This document shows, in pieces, positions 10,861 to 22,302 of a stretch of 64,000 bases of DNA (positions within the stretch are counted from its first letter, which is position 1; each line of letters opens with the position of its first letter). Source of the DNA: Castanea sativa (taxonomy: Eukaryota > Streptophyta > Magnoliopsida > Fagales > Fagaceae); NCBI RefSeq assembly GCF_040712315.1, contig NC_134013.1, forward strand, positions 41,650,001 to 41,714,000, given 5' to 3'. Position numbers and translations under genes: made by a program. Below the pieces are notes generated by a model. That model was not told the origin of the DNA. It did no database searches and saw only the letters and a program-made list of their open reading frames with translations.

Positions 10861-12142
10861 AGAAAGCAGAGTGCCCCTATTCACCAAATTAGGGTGGGGC
10901 CTAGTTGGATGGATCCTATTGTGTTGTTCCTTAGGGATGACATTTTGCCCGAGGAGAAGGGAGAGGTTGACAAAGTGCAGAGAAGAGTTCCTCAGTTTTG
11001 GTTGTCTGAGGATCAAAAGTTATACAAGCGCTCTTTTTTTAGGCCATATTTGCTATGTGTTCATCCTGAGGCGGTGGACCCACTTTTAAAGGAGCTACAT
11101 GAAGGGATTTGTGGAAGTCATACAGGGGGCAGGTCACTATCTCACAAGGCCCTTACCCAAGGGTATTGGTGGCCAAGTATGCAAAAGGAAGCACAAAAAT
11201 ACGTGAATAAGTGTGACCAATGTCAAAGTTATGCCCCAAATATTCATCAACGAGCGGGTATCCTCAATTCTTTGACTAGCCCTTGGCCTTTTGCCCAGTG
11301 GGGCTTGGACATTATGGGGCCCTTCCCTAAAGCAGCAGGGAACAGGAGGTGGCTGTTGGTCGATACTGATTACTTCACCAAGTGGGTTGAAGCTGAGCCC
11401 TTGTCAAATATCAGAGATGTGGATGCTAAGAGATTTGTGTGAAGAAATATTGTCACTCGGTTTGAGATCCCTCACACCCTCATCCCAGACAATGGTCTTC
11501 AGTTTGATAGCAAAGCCTTCAGAAGGTACTATTGTGACTTGGGCATTAAGAATAGGTACTCCATCTCGGCTTATCCGCAGGGGAACGAACAGGCCGAGGC
11601 CGTCAATAAGATCATAGTGAGTGGACTTAAGAAGAGGATGGATGATGCAAAGGGTAGATGGGAGGAAGAGTTGCCACACGTTCTTTGGACGTATCGGACT
11701 ACCCCTTAAAGGTCAACAAGGGAGACCTCCTTTTTAATGACTTATGGAGCCGAGGCTGTGATTCCCCTGGAGACTGGATTCCTAATGCTGAGGACAAGTT
11801 TATTCACTCCAGACAGCAATGACAACCTACTGGAAAAGAGCCTGGATTTGGTTGAAGAATGGAGTGAATGCTATGGTTCAGTTAGCATACTATCAGCAGA
11901 AACTCAAACAGGGGTATGACTCCAGTATGAAGTTAAGACCATTAGCCCCTGGGGACTTGATATTGAGAAAGGTTGTAGGTATTGCAAAAAACTCAGCATG
12001 GGGAAAGTTAGGGCCCAATTGGGAAGGGCCATACCGTATCACTTCGGTAGCAGGTATAGATTAATACTTCCTAAAAGATCTAGATGAATATGTTGTACCA
12101 TGCCCCTAGAATGTAAATAGCCTGCAAAGGTATTACTATTAA
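10861..12142 (+). pseudogene. Tat1 integrase
   Basis: Integrase inserts the cDNA into chromosomes in the nucleus. The zinc-binding HHCC module is intact (HEGICGSHTGG to NKCDQCQ, about 11098-11225). The catalytic core has the first aspartate in GLDIMGPFP (11308-11310), the second in PDNG (11488-11490) and the glutamate in NEQAEAVNK (11596-11598). A C-terminal WGKLGPNWEGPYRI block lies at about 11998-12045 and the polyprotein ends with QRYYY and TAA at 12140-12142. Breaks: TGA at 11440-11442 where relatives have tryptophan, TAA at 11707-11709, and a frameshift between about 11860 and 11880. Confidence 0.88.
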
Positions 12143-12190
12143 TGGAAGGCAACCCGGCCATGTCTCTGTTAAAATTTTTATGTTGCCCCG

Positions 12191-13260
12191 ATTACTTGTT
12201 TGAATATTAAACAGAACCTTGGTCATGTCTGGCTCCTCTGACTACATACCTTGGGTAAATTAATATTTGTGGTTATTTTCCTAAGTGTTAAACAGAACCT
12301 TGGCTATGCCTGGTCCCTCGGACCACATGCCTTGGGTAAATTAATACTCTTCATTACTTGTTTGAATATAAACAGAACCTTGGTCATGTCTAGCTCCTCG
12401 GAGCACATACCTTGGGTAAATTAATATTCGTGGTTATTTTCCTAAGTGTTAAACAGAATTTTGGCTATGCCTGGTCCCTCGGATCACATGCCTTGGGTAA
12501 ATTAATATTCTCCATTGCTTGTTTGAATATTAAATAAAACCTTGGTCATGTTTGGCTCCTGGACCACATACCTTGAGTAAATTAATATTCATGGTTATTT
12601 TCCTAAGTGTTAAACAAAACCTTGGATATGCCTGGTCCCTCATACCACATGCCTTGGGTAAATTAATACTCTCCATTACTTGTTTGAATATTAAACAGAA
12701 TCTTGGTAATGTCTGGCTCCTCGAACCACATGTCTTGGGTAAATTAATATTTGTGGTTATTTTTCTAAGTGTTAAACAAAACCTTGGCTATGTCTGGTCC
12801 CTCAGACCATATGCCTTGGGTAAATTAATACTCTCCATTACTTGTTTGAATATTAAACAGAGCTTTGGTCATGTTTGGCTCCTCTGACTACATACCTTGG
12901 GTAAATTAATATTCGTGGTTATTTTCCTAAGTGTTAAACAGAATCTTGGCTATACCTAGTCCCTCGGATCACATGCCTTGGGTAAATTAATACTCTCCAT
13001 TACTTGTTTGAATATTAAACAGAACCTTGGTCATGTCTGGCTCCTCTGATCACATACCTTGAGTAAATTAATATTTATGGTTATTTTCCTAAGTGTACAA
13101 CATTGGCTATGCTTGGTCCCTTGGACCACATGTCTTGAGCAAATTAATACTTTTCATTACTTGTTTGAATATTAAACAAAACCTAGATCATGACTGGTTC
13201 CTCGGACCACATACCTTGAGTAAATTAATATTCTTAGCTATTTGCTTAAGTGTTAAACAG
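12191..13260 (+). repeat. Tandem array, 161-bp unit made of two related halves
   Basis: The motif CCTTGGTCATGTCTGG-like recurs near 12221, 12382, 12544, 12705, 12867, 13029 and 13185, giving a 161-162-bp period with a shorter last unit. Each unit holds two similar halves of about 80 bases. Half A ends with GTGGTTATTTTCCTAAGTGT and half B (CTTGGCTATGCCTGGTCC) ends with TTACTTGTTTGAATATTAAA. Both share ACATRCCTTGGGTAAATTAAT. It lies directly after pol, the hypervariable 3' position where Tat and Ogre elements are known to carry tandem repeats. An open frame inside simply reflects the repeat. Confidence 0.9.
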
Positions 13261-13741
13261 GACACTAGTTCTGCCTAATTGTTTTGCTCGTCTCTAAGGA
13301 CTTGGACATTCTTGTTGATTGTACAGTTTGTAGTGCCAGCACAAAGTTATTTTTCTCACTGTTTACATGGCATTGATTTACTTGAATTAGCAATAATTCA
13401 TTACTATTGCCTTTTGTTAAAATATGGGTTTTCGCTCTTGGAAGCATCATCAATTTAACCTTATAGCAAAGGAAAAAACAATGATTACAGTCAATCAAAG
13501 AAAAACATTGCAGGAAAAACAAAGATTCATAAAGTAAGAATTAATGTCATGTCATTGATCAAAGGGAGAAGTACATCATAAACTAAGGCCAACGGCCACA
13601 ACGAAAGGAAGGTAAAAAAAAAAAGAAAAATAAAGGGAAGTGCAAGATCCTAAGCTAAGCCTTGGTCGAGGGAGGGTCCTTTCTGCTGGTTGGCTGGGAG
13701 ATAAGGGGATTAGAAGTCTTGCCAGAGAGGGCCTCTTTCTC
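13261..13741. other. Spacer between tandem array and antisense gene
   Basis: No recognisable coding sequence or repeat. An A-rich tract lies at 13610-13635. It probably contains the 3' untranslated regions of both convergent transcription units. Confidence 0.5.
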
Positions 13742-15995
13742 CTAGGCCCCAGCTTGAGGCTTGATTGGCTCAGATTCTTTTGCTTTAGGAATGTCCTCCT
13801 TGCCTTTAGCCTTCTCCTTGCCATTGCCTGCAGCGCCTGTCCCAAGGCCTGGGGTTGCCTCAGGAGCCTCTCGGAGGTCTGCTTGATAGTAGATGTTCTT
13901 AGCTTTTCTCCATTCTAAGTCGGCAGGGACCCCAGCCACATTCCGGGCCTTAGTTTCCTACACCTCGAGGTCGTAGAACTTCTGCCCTGCAGCATCCACG
14001 GCCGCCTGAGCTGCCTGGGCAGCCTCCTTAGCCTTTGCCAACCCCACCTTCAAGTCTGCCACCTGCTGGATGGCCGTCGCCTGCTCTATCTCGGTGTAGT
14101 GAAGCTTCCTAAGCTACTCCTCAGCCTACGCCTTAGTAGTTCTGAGGCCAGCCTCTGCACGCTTTCGGTCCTTGTCCGTGGTAGCCAACTTTAGGGCCAG
14201 GTCCTTATTCTTGCTCTTGGTGGTGGCCAAGGACTTGCTAACCTCTACGTGGAGATTGTCCATAGCCCTGGCATAATTCCAGGCATCCTTCACCCATTAT
14301 TCAGCCATGAATACCTCTTGGATGGCTTGCATAAAGATGGCAAAAGAATGTTCTATAAAAAAAGGGAAGAAGGGGCCAACCCCACGTGAAGCCAGAAAGG
14401 GTCAGCTTCAGGTCTCTCAGTGCGTCCATGTCCTTCGGCAGCAGGATGGGCTGCTAGAGGGCCTCAACCAGGTAGTGAGCATTCCCCCTCTGAAACTTCT
14501 TGATAGTGGAGTTCCATGGTATAACAGCCCCGTCCAGCTCTAATGGAAGGCTCCACGTTGGGTTTAGTGGATGCACCTCAGCTGTGAGACCAGCCTCCCT
14601 ACCCTTAGAGGAGGAAGCCTTTCCCTTGCCCTTGGAAGTCTTTGGGAGCTTCGAAGGAACCCCCTCAGTTTGAGGGACCAGCTCCCCCTCCTCGGGCACC
14701 TCATTGTCCTTTTTCCTCTTCTTGAGATTGACAGGAGCAAAGGGATTGACCGGGGGAGCAGGAGAAGGTGGAGGATGAGGAAGCTCGAAGCTCAAAACAT
14801 CCTTGGGCCCGACCCTTTGGACCTCCCCGCGAGGAGTGCACGGAGGCCCGATCCTTTCTTCCTTTCCAGCGACATCTCTTCTTCTTCTTCTTTCGAATCG
14901 CTAGCCATACGCGCAATGATGAATCTTGGAGTGCAAACGCCCGAGGATCTGTCGAGCTTATCATCTGAGTCTGAGAGCTAGATCACATGCTCTCCCTATT
15001 CCTCCCTGTCTTCCTTGAGTCGAAACTAATCTATCTCTACCTCAAGTGATAGGTGAGAGGAAGCCATCTCTTCTCTCGGGACCACGGCCTCAGGGGGAGC
15101 ACTGCGGGAAGGCAGATTGACTTGAATGACGTCTTCTCTAACTAAGAACTCGGGTACTAAAACGTTTATCGAAGCCAATCGAGGATCGTGTGGCCCACGT
15201 CCTGGAACTTTTCAGATAGAGGCTCGAAGCTGAGGATTAGATAGACGGCTCTCAACTGTCTATCCTCGCTCACAAACACCTCGGACCTCAGCTCTCTGTT
15301 GAGATCGAAGATGTTGACGAAGTTGATGTTGGGCACTATGTATCTTTTATCTGTAAAAATAGCCGAGAAGCAAAACCACGGTCAGAATGATGAGGCCTTC
15401 CATAAAAAAGAAACAAAATAACAAAGGAAAGGAGAAAGCAGCAAAGCTATAAAACTATTGCCCATGTCAAAGGACCTAAACCTAGAGTACCCCACTTGGC
15501 TCTCCCTCTTGGACTGGGCAGTGAAGGCTGTTATGCCATTCGCCCGAGACAATTAGGAAGTCATCTTTCATGCCCTTGTTGGATTTAGGGAGACATGAGA
15601 TGAGCCTAACAAAGGAAGACCTAGACTTAACATAGTATCCTGAATCTGCAAGCAGATGACGCTCGTACATCCAGACCACGTTATGCCAAGTGAGGCCTAA
15701 CCCCATTTGCTCGTTGAGAGTGTCTACACTGTTTAAGACTTTAAATAGGTTGGGCACGCACTGGCGAGGGTAGATCCTATGGGCTATCAAGTAGTCCCTA
15801 ATCACCCTTCCAATGGGTAGCCTCATCCCCCATTTTATGAAGGCGATTATGGGAATAACTAGTTCCCCCTCCTTTCTAAGGTCAATCCATCCCCCCGGAG
15901 GGTAGTACCGCAGGGAAACGCATCGGGGAATGTGATACAGGGCCCTAAAACTCTATACCGGTAGGAGAATCTATGAGGTGAGCAAACCTACCCAT
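13742..15995 (-). pseudogene. Tat1 antisense gene: Transposase_28-like domain plus coiled coil
   Basis: A gene on the strand opposite to gag-pol, convergent with it. From an ATG at 15993-15995 (MGRFAHLIDSP), a one-base T insertion near 15945, then YHIPRCVSLRYYPPGGW, IPIIAFIKWGMRLPIGRVIRDYL, PNLFKVLNSVDTLNEQMGL and FLIVSGEWH to about 15500: a domain resembling PF04195 (putative gypsy-type transposon, Transposase_28). An intron seems to lie between about 15490 and 15353 (acceptor TTTTTACAG on the minus strand), after which RYIVPNINFVNIFDLNREL and RQLRAVYLIL continue. Then come a charged proline/serine-rich part (14980-14600), an alanine-rich coiled coil (KAKEAAQAAQAAVDAA, about 14040-13990) and AGVPADLEWRKAKNIYY near the C-terminus, ending at 13742-13744. 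Several stops show this copy is dead. Its function in the element is unknown to me; chromatin or RNA interaction would be a guess. Confidence 0.75.
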
Positions 15996-16204
15996 CTAAA
16001 CAAACTAAGGTGAAGTGAAAGATATTGTTGTAAGGAAAAGAAGTAGAGAACAAAAAGCCGAGGAGACCGACCGAGGAGAAAAGAACCTAAGAAGGAAAAA
16101 ACTTATGAGAATAAAGGTAGGGGGACTTTAGGAACTTCTTGAGAGTTTGAAAGTTTGCAAGTTCGAAAGTTTTGAAAAGTGGGAGAAATGAATCCCCCAG
16201 GTGC

Positions 16205-16212
16205 CTTTTATA
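16205..16212 (-). promoter_or_regulatory. Probable TATA box of the antisense gene
   Basis: On the minus strand CCTATAAAAGG, a strong plant TATA context, about 210 bases upstream of the antisense ATG at 15995. This supports transcription of the antisense gene from its own promoter, close to but outside the 3' LTR. Start-site position is inferred, not seen. Confidence 0.55.
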
Positions 16213-16460
16213 GGAGACGGAATTGGGAGGGAGTTATCCTGCCCAAAATTCGAGGAGAAATGCCAGCCGTAGGACCTCCATCTCACCATAGGACGTGGAG
16301 AGCAAAGCGCCTCCTAGAGCATTTAATGAGCTGTTTCGGACCCCAAAACACTAGGAACGGTTATAGGACACGCTACGTGACGTTCTCAAGTGGGAAATTG
16401 AAAAAACACTTGGAACTAATCATTCAGGATCAAAACCCCACTTTTCTCCTCGAATAGGAG

Positions 16461-16486
16461 GGAAAAAAGGAGTTTTGAGGGGCTAT
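16461..16486 (+). other. Tat1 polypurine tract
   Basis: A purine-rich run ending GAGGGGCTAT immediately before the 3' LTR, in the position of the primer for plus-strand DNA. Confidence 0.7.
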
Positions 16487-17204
16487 TGTAGGGTGTATAA
16501 ATTCAATAAGGTAATAGTGCACGTGTCATACCCAGGGCCGAGGAGCCTATGCAGTGCTGAGGAGCTTGTACTCTCGGTCAGTGAAGCCAGAGGGGCGAGC
16601 CATTGCCATGCCGATGGCACACTATCAGAGGAGGACCACACTGTAGAGGGAAAGCTTTAGAGAGGGGAAAAGCCTTGATGTGATTGGAGGGATGGTAACT
16701 ACCACCACATTTATTACACCTCACCAAACCCTCTGGCCGCATTTATGTGGAGAAAACTCCTAAACAATACTGTCTTGGTTACTGCAACTCACAAAGATTG
16801 GGGAGGGCGTTTGATGCGACAACCACTTAGGTGGTGGCCTGCATAATTAACAAATGGATGGCTAAGATCAGTGGAAAGGGACTATATAATGGGGGGATCC
16901 GCCAGTATGATGGGGATCTAAAAAATTGGGGAAGAAGACACTGTAGCAAACTAGAACAGAAATTGTGACCAAGTCTGAAGAGATATATTTAAGAATTACT
17001 CTCCTCGGATTTATTCGAGGAGCAAGTTTCTTCACATATAGCCTAATTTTCTTTACTTTCCTACTATCCTTAATCCACTGTGCGCATTGGTCCTTCCATT
17101 GAAGCCTAGCCTATAAGCCCATTCTTTACAAATTCATTGTGTTGGGCTCCCTGGACCTTGGTCCTGTTGCTTTTCAAGCCTAGGATTCAAAACCCGCCCC
17201 TACA
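16487..17204 (+). repeat. Tat1 3' LTR (718 bp)
   Basis: It runs from TGTAGGGTGTATAAATTC to GCCCCTACA and aligns end to end with 6057-6774. TATA at 16882-16889. The CTCCTCG/CGAGGAG hairpin is kept at 17001-17022 although its loop has changed. Confidence 0.92.
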
Positions 17205-18242
17205 CCACCAGCAACCCATTTATCTACTTCAAATTTATCACTTTGCCCTGTTCCTTTATTTTCACATTCCGTAATAGACCCATTCGAAACCTCAGCATGA
17301 ATTTGGCTTTGTAATCGTGACTTTATTCTAGAATATACACACAATGGGCAACTAGGATCTAATATATATAACCTCAAAGAAAAACGTCAAAGCCATCCTA
17401 ATATATATAACAAATGAAAAATGTTAAAGCAATCCTAATATATATAACCCCAAACGTTAAAGCCATATTCATGATTAAGATTTGAATTTCCATGATTTTT
17501 TTCTAAAATACTAACCGTAGCCAACCTAGTGAAATCATGCATTGACTACTAGCAATTTAATCTAATATATATCATCTCTTGTTAGACCCAAGGTCCTCAA
17601 ATTCAATGGGTAACCAATATAAATTACAACACTACCATAAAGTTAAGAGTATTATCATCAGGCCTTTATTTGAATAACGCTAATATACAAGCATCTTTCC
17701 ACTGTAATTGAATTGACATGACTTAATCTTACCACGTTGCCAAAACTATAAATATATTTCAAGATTTATAAACAAGATGGTAATATTGAGATGGGGTTCT
17801 CTCCTTCATTTCGTAGCCAAATCTTATGCCCCTAAACAATTTTGCCTCCTTCTTCTGTCACGCCACCTCTCTCTCTCCCTCTCAAATTTTATTTGACATC
17901 CACTTTTACTATGAAACTCTTCTAATGAATACCCTAATTTATCTTTTCCTCTACCCTATATTTTAACGCGTCAGAGATGTGGGCTTGGTGGGGTAGTGGG
18001 CTGGAGTTTAAAACCGACTTGAACTTATCTCTTCAATATCCAAGAGGCCCATAAAACATCTTCCTCTTTTATTTATTTATTTATTATTTTAACTACCACA
18101 CTAAATTGTATGCACTAGAACTTTAATAATGACGAAATTTTCTACTCCCATCTTACTGTGCACACACATATAGTACCTTAACTCTATATTAATAATGATG
18201 ATGATAGTGATGATCATAAATTCAAATCGGGGTATTACATGT
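17205..18242. other. Intergenic AT-rich DNA, no gene seen
   Basis: No convincing coding sequence or terminal repeats. Three imperfect tandem copies of a 30-40-bp unit beginning CTAATATATATAAC and ending in CAAAGCCATC-like sequence start at 17359, 17398 and 17435. The right edge is where the truncated Tat2 element begins. Confidence 0.6.
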
Positions 18243-20237
18243 AAGCTACCACCAAACACCATAACTTCCTTCTAAGAGTTAAATAAGTTGTTTGCCAACA
18301 ACTTTGTAGAAGGCCAAAGGCATAAATGTTCCTCGTCTAGCTTATTGAACATAAAGCAAGGAGAAAACGAGAGTCTTTGGAGTCATTTCAACAAGGAAGC
18401 CCTGTTGGTGGACAAGATGGACGATAAGATCCTTTTGGCAGCTTTTTACAATGGAGTTACTTTGGATTTGTTCATTCACAAGTTGTATGACCAAGAGCTA
18501 CAGACGATGGCCGAGCTAATACATTCAACCCAAAGTTTCATGAATGTTGAGGATGCAATTATTGCTAAGAAAAAGAAGAAGGCTGAACAAGTGGAAACTG
18601 GTTACCTACACCATCTTGAGCGAAGGCGTCGTCCAAAGAACGCCAAGATCGGATAAAAAAGAGATTAAGACGGTAGGAAGGCATGATCATCCTTAAGGCG
18701 ATATTCCAACTACACCCTCTTAAATACCCCACTTGACCAAGTGTTGATGCAAATCAAGGATGACTCGTCCTTGAAATGACTAGAAAAGATGAAAGGAGAT
18801 CTTAGCAACCAAAACAAAAGCAAGTATTGTCATTTCCATCAAGATCATGGGCATAAGATGGATGGGTGTTATAACTTGAAATAACAAATTGAAGTTCTCA
18901 TCAAGTAAGGAAGGTTGAAGAATTTTCTTAGACGATACCACAAGGACGAAAGACAACATTGAAAGGCAAAGCGGAAGAATCAGTACGTCAGCTGCTTGGA
19001 GAAATAAGGGTCATTGTATGAGAAATGTCAACCGAGAGTTCATCCAAAGCTAAGAAGACCTATTTACGGGTAGTTCAGAATGTTCAACTCACTAGCCACC
19101 CACCAAGGTCGTCTGGAATGGACGAGCTTGCTATTACTTTCACAAATAAAGATGTGAGGCGATTGCATCATCCTCATGATGATGCAATTGTTATCACTTT
19201 GACGAATGCAAATTACACAACAAGAAGGGTGCTAGTAGATAATGGGAGTTTAGCGGATATCCTTTACTATCCGACCTTCCAACAAATGAGGATTAACAAG
19301 GAATTGCTTCATCCAGTGTATGTGCCTTTGATTGGACTTGGAGGAATGAAGGTTCTACTAGTAGGCATTATCTCATTGCCAGTCGTGGTCGATTCTTACC
19401 CACGACAAATCAATAAGGAAGTAAACTTCCTTGTTGTAGATTGTTCATCCTCATATAATGCCATCATAGGATGACCAACTTTGAACAGTTGGAAGGCTGT
19501 AACAGCTACTTATCACTTATTCGTTAAAATTCCAATGGAATATGGCATTGGAGAAGTATAAGGAGATTAGTTAGAGGCTAGAAAGTGTTACTTAGCTATG
19601 TTAGCAATGGACGAGCAGATGCAAACAATGAACATTGAAGAAAGAAGAACAGCTACTGAGCCGATTGAAATATTAGAAGATGTCTCTTTAGACAAGTCCA
19701 ACCAGGAGAAGTTTACTAGAAACGGAACAAGCATGGAAGAGAAGACGAAGCAAGATCTCATCCAATTTCTCAAGAAGGGCATCGATGTTTTTGCTTGGAG
19801 TCATGAAGACATGCCTGGGATTGACCCAACTGTAATTACTCATTTTCTAAATGTGTTCTCGTCCTATAAGCCCATCCGTCAGAAAAGGAGAATATTTGCC
19901 CTCGAACGAGACAATGCCATCAAAGAAGAAGTCTAGAAGTTAGTAACGGCAGAGTTTGTCCGCGAAGTCTACTACCCTGATTGGCTAGCTAATGCAGTGA
20001 TGGTCAAGAGAGCTAATGGCAAATGGAGGATGTGCACAGATTTTACAGATTTGAACAAGGCATGCCCCAAGGATAGCTATCTTCTTCCATGCATTGACCA
20101 GCTGGTAGACTAAACAGCTAGACATTAATTGCTGAGTTTCGTGGATGCATTCTCGGGGTACAATCAAATCAAGATGGACGAGGCAGACTAGGAGAAAACA
20201 TCCTTCATCATAAGCCAAGGTTTGTTTTGCTACAAAG
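18243..20237 (+). pseudogene. Tat2 gag, protease and N-terminal RT
   Basis: The frame begins KLPPNTITSF in the gag core, followed by LFANNFVEGQRHKCS, MDDKILLAAFYNGV and ELIHSTQSFMNVEDAI, then a zinc-knuckle segment CHFHQDHGHKMDGCYNL (about 18830-18880). The protease motif VLVDNGSLADILYY lies at about 19228-19270 with flanking AIVITLTNANY and VDCSSSYNAIIG. RT starts with FLKKGIDVFAWSHEDMPGIDP and reaches DFTDLNKACPKDSY, DAFSGYNQI and GLFCYKV before the insertion at 20238. Several stops and shifts break it, for example TAG after AIIG near 19473 and TAG at 19934-19936. Confidence 0.85.
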
Positions 20238-20768
20238 TGTTGACACCCAGGCCGTGAACGGCTGGAAAACCGCCGGGCCTTCGTTCGACCACCCATTGTG
20301 GCGATGCTCCCGTGTACAGGGGGCCCATTAAAGGCCCCTCTTGATAATTGTGTGGTTCACGCGGAGCTTCAGGTGGTCTCTCTCTCAGTGGAGGAAGGTA
20401 TTTGTCTACCTTTGGAGGAGTGGCAAGAATCTTGGCCAAATTTTAGGTGATTACCAAAGGTAAGTGAAGCCGCTACCAATCATTGGTTTTTTTTAAGGTG
20501 TGATTGGTCACCTATTTCTAGTTAATTTTATTACCAATCCTAGGCTAAGATTTTCCCTAATCTAATGTGGATGGCAAAAAATATTGATTCTTGAGTCCGA
20601 AAGTTTGGTTACGTGTGGGGAAGGTGTTAGGCACCCTACAATGCCTATCTAAGGACAGTCCTTTGTTTTGATAAAACCTTAATTTTCAGAAATTGACAGT
20701 AAAAAACATGATTTTGGCATTGGCTTTCGAGGCTTTGTATGCATGGGGGGCTTTGAGGTTTGGCTTTT
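20238..20768 (+). repeat. Left piece of the split LTR
   Basis: 531 bases from TGTTGACACC up to the SIRE1 insertion. It contains GGTGTTAGGCACCC near 20625. No open frame is credible. 20764-20768 (CTTTT) is the left SIRE1 duplication. Confidence 0.7.
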
Positions 20769-21722
20769 TGATAGACCAAGAATGTATTGACCCCTTGTGA
20801 TGAATTAATAAATTAATTAGCCAAGTGAATTAATTAGGTTCAATTACATGCAATGAGCATGGTAGCACAAACAAATCACCAAATAAAGTATAACGCAACG
20901 AAAATTAAATTTGACATAGTGATTTGTTTACGAATAGGAAAAACCTCCGAGGTAAAAACCCCACTGGATGATTTTAAGGTCACTACTCTCGAGAATCCAC
21001 TATTATTAAAACAAGCAGTTACAAGTAAAGGAATCCCAGTACCTTATACCAACCTATAGTTGAACCCTTACCCTCAGACATGATTGGACTTGTTCCGTAG
21101 TGACAATCTCTTCTTGTATTGCACGGCTCCTAGTACGTGACTAACCAATAGATGCGCGGATCCCAATACACTACTTTATCAGCAACTTGAGAAGGATGTT
21201 GGCTGCAAAGTTCTTCAATTTATCACACAATGAAGATCACGAAGTTGCTTGGTCACAAAACCCTACGGTGTACAAATACAGCAGCTTCTTCAAGATGAAC
21301 TAGGGCAAACTAGGTTTTTAGTCACTCTTCTTACATTTATGCAATTGTGCTCTTGTGCAACTGTGCTACCTGTGACAACCCTTAAAATAATCTTTATATA
21401 TGTTTAGGGTTGTGAGAAAAGAAAGCCTAAACATACATTCACGGATTGGATGAAAATCAGAACTGAAAATCTATTTTTCAAAAACCTCAACAGATACCCT
21501 ATCTATCGAGCAGCTGTCGAGCTTTAATGAACAAAACTTCTTCACTTGATTCTTTGACAGACTTACATGGCTTTAACACTTGAACTTAAAACCTTGTTTC
21601 TTGAAGCATTAAACACATCCTAAATCTACCCAAATACAAGTAAAGTGTGTTTTGTCAAAGGATTAGCCAATTACATAAACTGTTGACATATGTTCCTAAC
21701 ATGAATCATATATGTCCTAACA
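20769..21722 (-). repeat. SIRE1 3' LTR (954 bp)
   Basis: On the minus strand from TGTTAGGACATA to GGTCTATCA. The complement of 21723-21736 gives the polypurine tract CCAAAGGAGGAGAT directly upstream. It aligns with 29781-30785, 50758-51773 and 62349-63361, and in reverse with the solo LTR 52095-53920. Confidence 0.9.
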
Positions 21723-22302
21723 ATCTCCTCCTTTGGCAATCCATGACAAAATCACAACAAACAAATGAACATATGAAAGAAGTCATAAATCACTTAACTC
21801 ATATTCACTTGTTAAGTACAATAAAATCTATCTTAACACAAACTCTTGAAAAACTTTGCAAGAAGAGAGTTCATGGTAAGAAGACTTTGACAACCTGTAT
21901 TTCTAAAACACTTTAAACAAAACTCATCAAGGCATCTTAGTGTGAAACAAACATAAAAGATTGCATACAATATATAAGAAGCATGTGCATAAAGAGAGAA
22001 AAGAAACAACACATGTAAAGATAGGTGAAAGAACTATAATAACAACCTCAAATGTGTATATATCATCAACAAGTACAAGGTTTGCTATCACAAAGTGATC
22101 ACAAGATCAAAGGTACATGAACAATGTATCTAAAAGAGTAAGAAAAGAAAAAGATACATAAGTCTTCACTACATCCCTCAAAAATATAAACATTCCCCCT
22201 AACAAAAATCTCCTAAGTACTAACTCTCTCCCTATGTATATGACTACTCTCATATCCAAAACTACTCCCCTTTTTTGTCACGAGTGACAAAGGGTAAGTA
22301 TA
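21723..22302 (-). other. SIRE1 3' untranslated region with polypurine tract
   Basis: Noncoding stretch between the PTP ORF and the 3' LTR, aligning with 51774-52094 plus 53926-54178 in SIRE2. Bases 22039-22043 (ATAAC) are the empty site of the solo LTR that interrupts SIRE2. An apparent small plus-strand frame here is not conserved. Confidence 0.65.

Larger units (their letters stand above)
6057..17204 (+). mobile_element. Tat1: 11.1-kb Ty3/gypsy Tat-type LTR retrotransposon
   Basis: A full-length element bounded by two 718-bp LTRs, with primer site, gag, protease, reverse transcriptase, two RNase H regions, integrase, a tandem array, an antisense gene and a purine tract, in that order. The GGCGCC-type primer site, a second RNase H between the first RNase H and integrase, and the extra antisense gene after integrase are features of the plant Tat lineage (Tat, Retand, Ogre relatives). 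The LTRs differ at many sites (about nine in ten bases agree by eye) and the ORFs are broken, so this is an old copy. The flanks (CTACA left, CCACC right) do not form a target duplication. Confidence 0.92.

Noticed and set aside
12552..12887. Open frame of 111 codons with internal protein repeats
   Set aside because: It is the tandem array read in one phase; other units are closed by stops and nothing is conserved at protein level.
12191..13260. Regularly spaced repeats that might suggest a CRISPR array
   Set aside because: Unit is 161 bp with no unique spacers, eukaryotic retrotransposon context, and lies where Tat elements carry tandem repeats.
13640..13918. Plus-strand frame of 92 codons opposite the Tat1 antisense gene
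   Set aside because: Shadow of the GC-rich antisense coding sequence, no recognisable domain, wrong side for gag-pol.
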